A stretch of DNA of 5,365 nucleotides from Thermococci archaeon. GTDB lineage: Archaea; Methanobacteriota_B; Thermococci; Methanofastidiosales; B48-G16. Below, piece by piece: positions 5,272 through 5,365 of the stretch; positions within the stretch are counted from its first letter, which is position 1, and each line of letters begins with the position of its first letter. The DNA lies in assembly GCA_003660605.1 (NCBI GenBank), contig QMUN01000073.1, positions 1 to 5,365 of the forward strand, read 5' to 3'. The notes beneath the pieces are model-generated. The model was not told the origin of the DNA. It ran no database searches and worked only from the letters and a program-made list of their open reading frames with translations. A program made the translations under genes and the position numbers.

Positions 5272-5365
5272 CTTTTTTACTGCTCTTTCTTCTGCTGCCC
5301 TAGAGAAAATTTTCAAAGAAGTATTTAATCCCCGTGCAGTTAAAATGATATAAACATTATCTGCG
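5266..5365 (-). CDS. 3' end of an RCK/TrkA-N domain gene, apparently truncated
   Basis: The minus strand is open from the right edge to TGA at 5266-5268, giving 32 visible residues. DNVYIILTARGLN followed by LKIFSRAAEERAVKKM matches the 'DN.fi.LTAR.LNP..kIi.RA.ee....Kl' segment of RCK (TrkA-N) domains, the Rossmann-type regulatory domains of archaeal potassium channels and Trk systems. In the family this helix is followed by 'RAGAD.V..P' and the rest of the lobe; here TGA TAG follows directly after KKM. Shifting frame in the preceding A-run does not restore the motif: the two alternatives read KKDVIGITHF and KRCDRNYP and both stop soon after. The gene is therefore either a decayed or rearranged pseudogene or a protein with an unusually short RCK domain. 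The 5' part lies outside the window. Confidence 0.6.
   Translation of the reverse strand, partial: ADNVYIILTARGLNTSLKIFSRAAEERAVKKM

Overview
This window looks archaeal. It is strongly AT-rich. It carries a 67-residue HMf-type histone, a GTPBP1-type translational GTPase and a HerA/FtsK-superfamily ATPase. Its promoters are BRE+TATA elements, and two genes have GGTGA-type ribosome binding sites that fit the archaeal 16S 3' end. The mix suggests a histone-bearing euryarchaeote or relative; I cannot name a genus.

Left part (1-3533, minus strand): two large genes that look like one operon. A GTPBP1-like GTPase (527 aa) comes first. A HerA-like ATPase then starts 13 nt inside the end of the GTPase gene and runs off the left edge with 654 codons visible. 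The histone gene lies upstream at 3603-3806. It has its own BRE/TATA and RBS and is followed by a T-rich stretch that probably ends its transcript, so the GTPase appears to be driven by a separate, nearly leaderless promoter.

Middle (3807-4028): a divergent control region. The histone promoter fires left; a very similar BRE/TATA block fires right into a two-gene operon (4029-4995) whose reading frames overlap by 20 nt. The first protein has one copy, and the second two tandem copies, of a small domain with the pattern 'hydrophobic/TG-beta-beta-SG'. I tentatively relate it to archaeal DUF2226/PATAN-like domains; its function is unknown.

Right part (4996-5365): no long gene. It holds a locally GC-rich patch with mutually exclusive hairpins. 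A convincing minus-strand BRE/TATA points leftward through it, and an oligo-T tract lies near 4985, so a minus-strand structured RNA is plausible. At the right edge, a 32-codon minus-strand segment with clear RCK/TrkA-N (potassium-channel regulatory domain) character ends in TGA TAG just before the position where the family's conserved 'AGAD.V..P' strand should follow. It looks truncated, with a breakpoint-like repeat region beside it.

The most unusual items are the truncated RCK fragment with the candidate RNA beside it, the single/double-domain operon, and the GTPase-HerA translational overlap.
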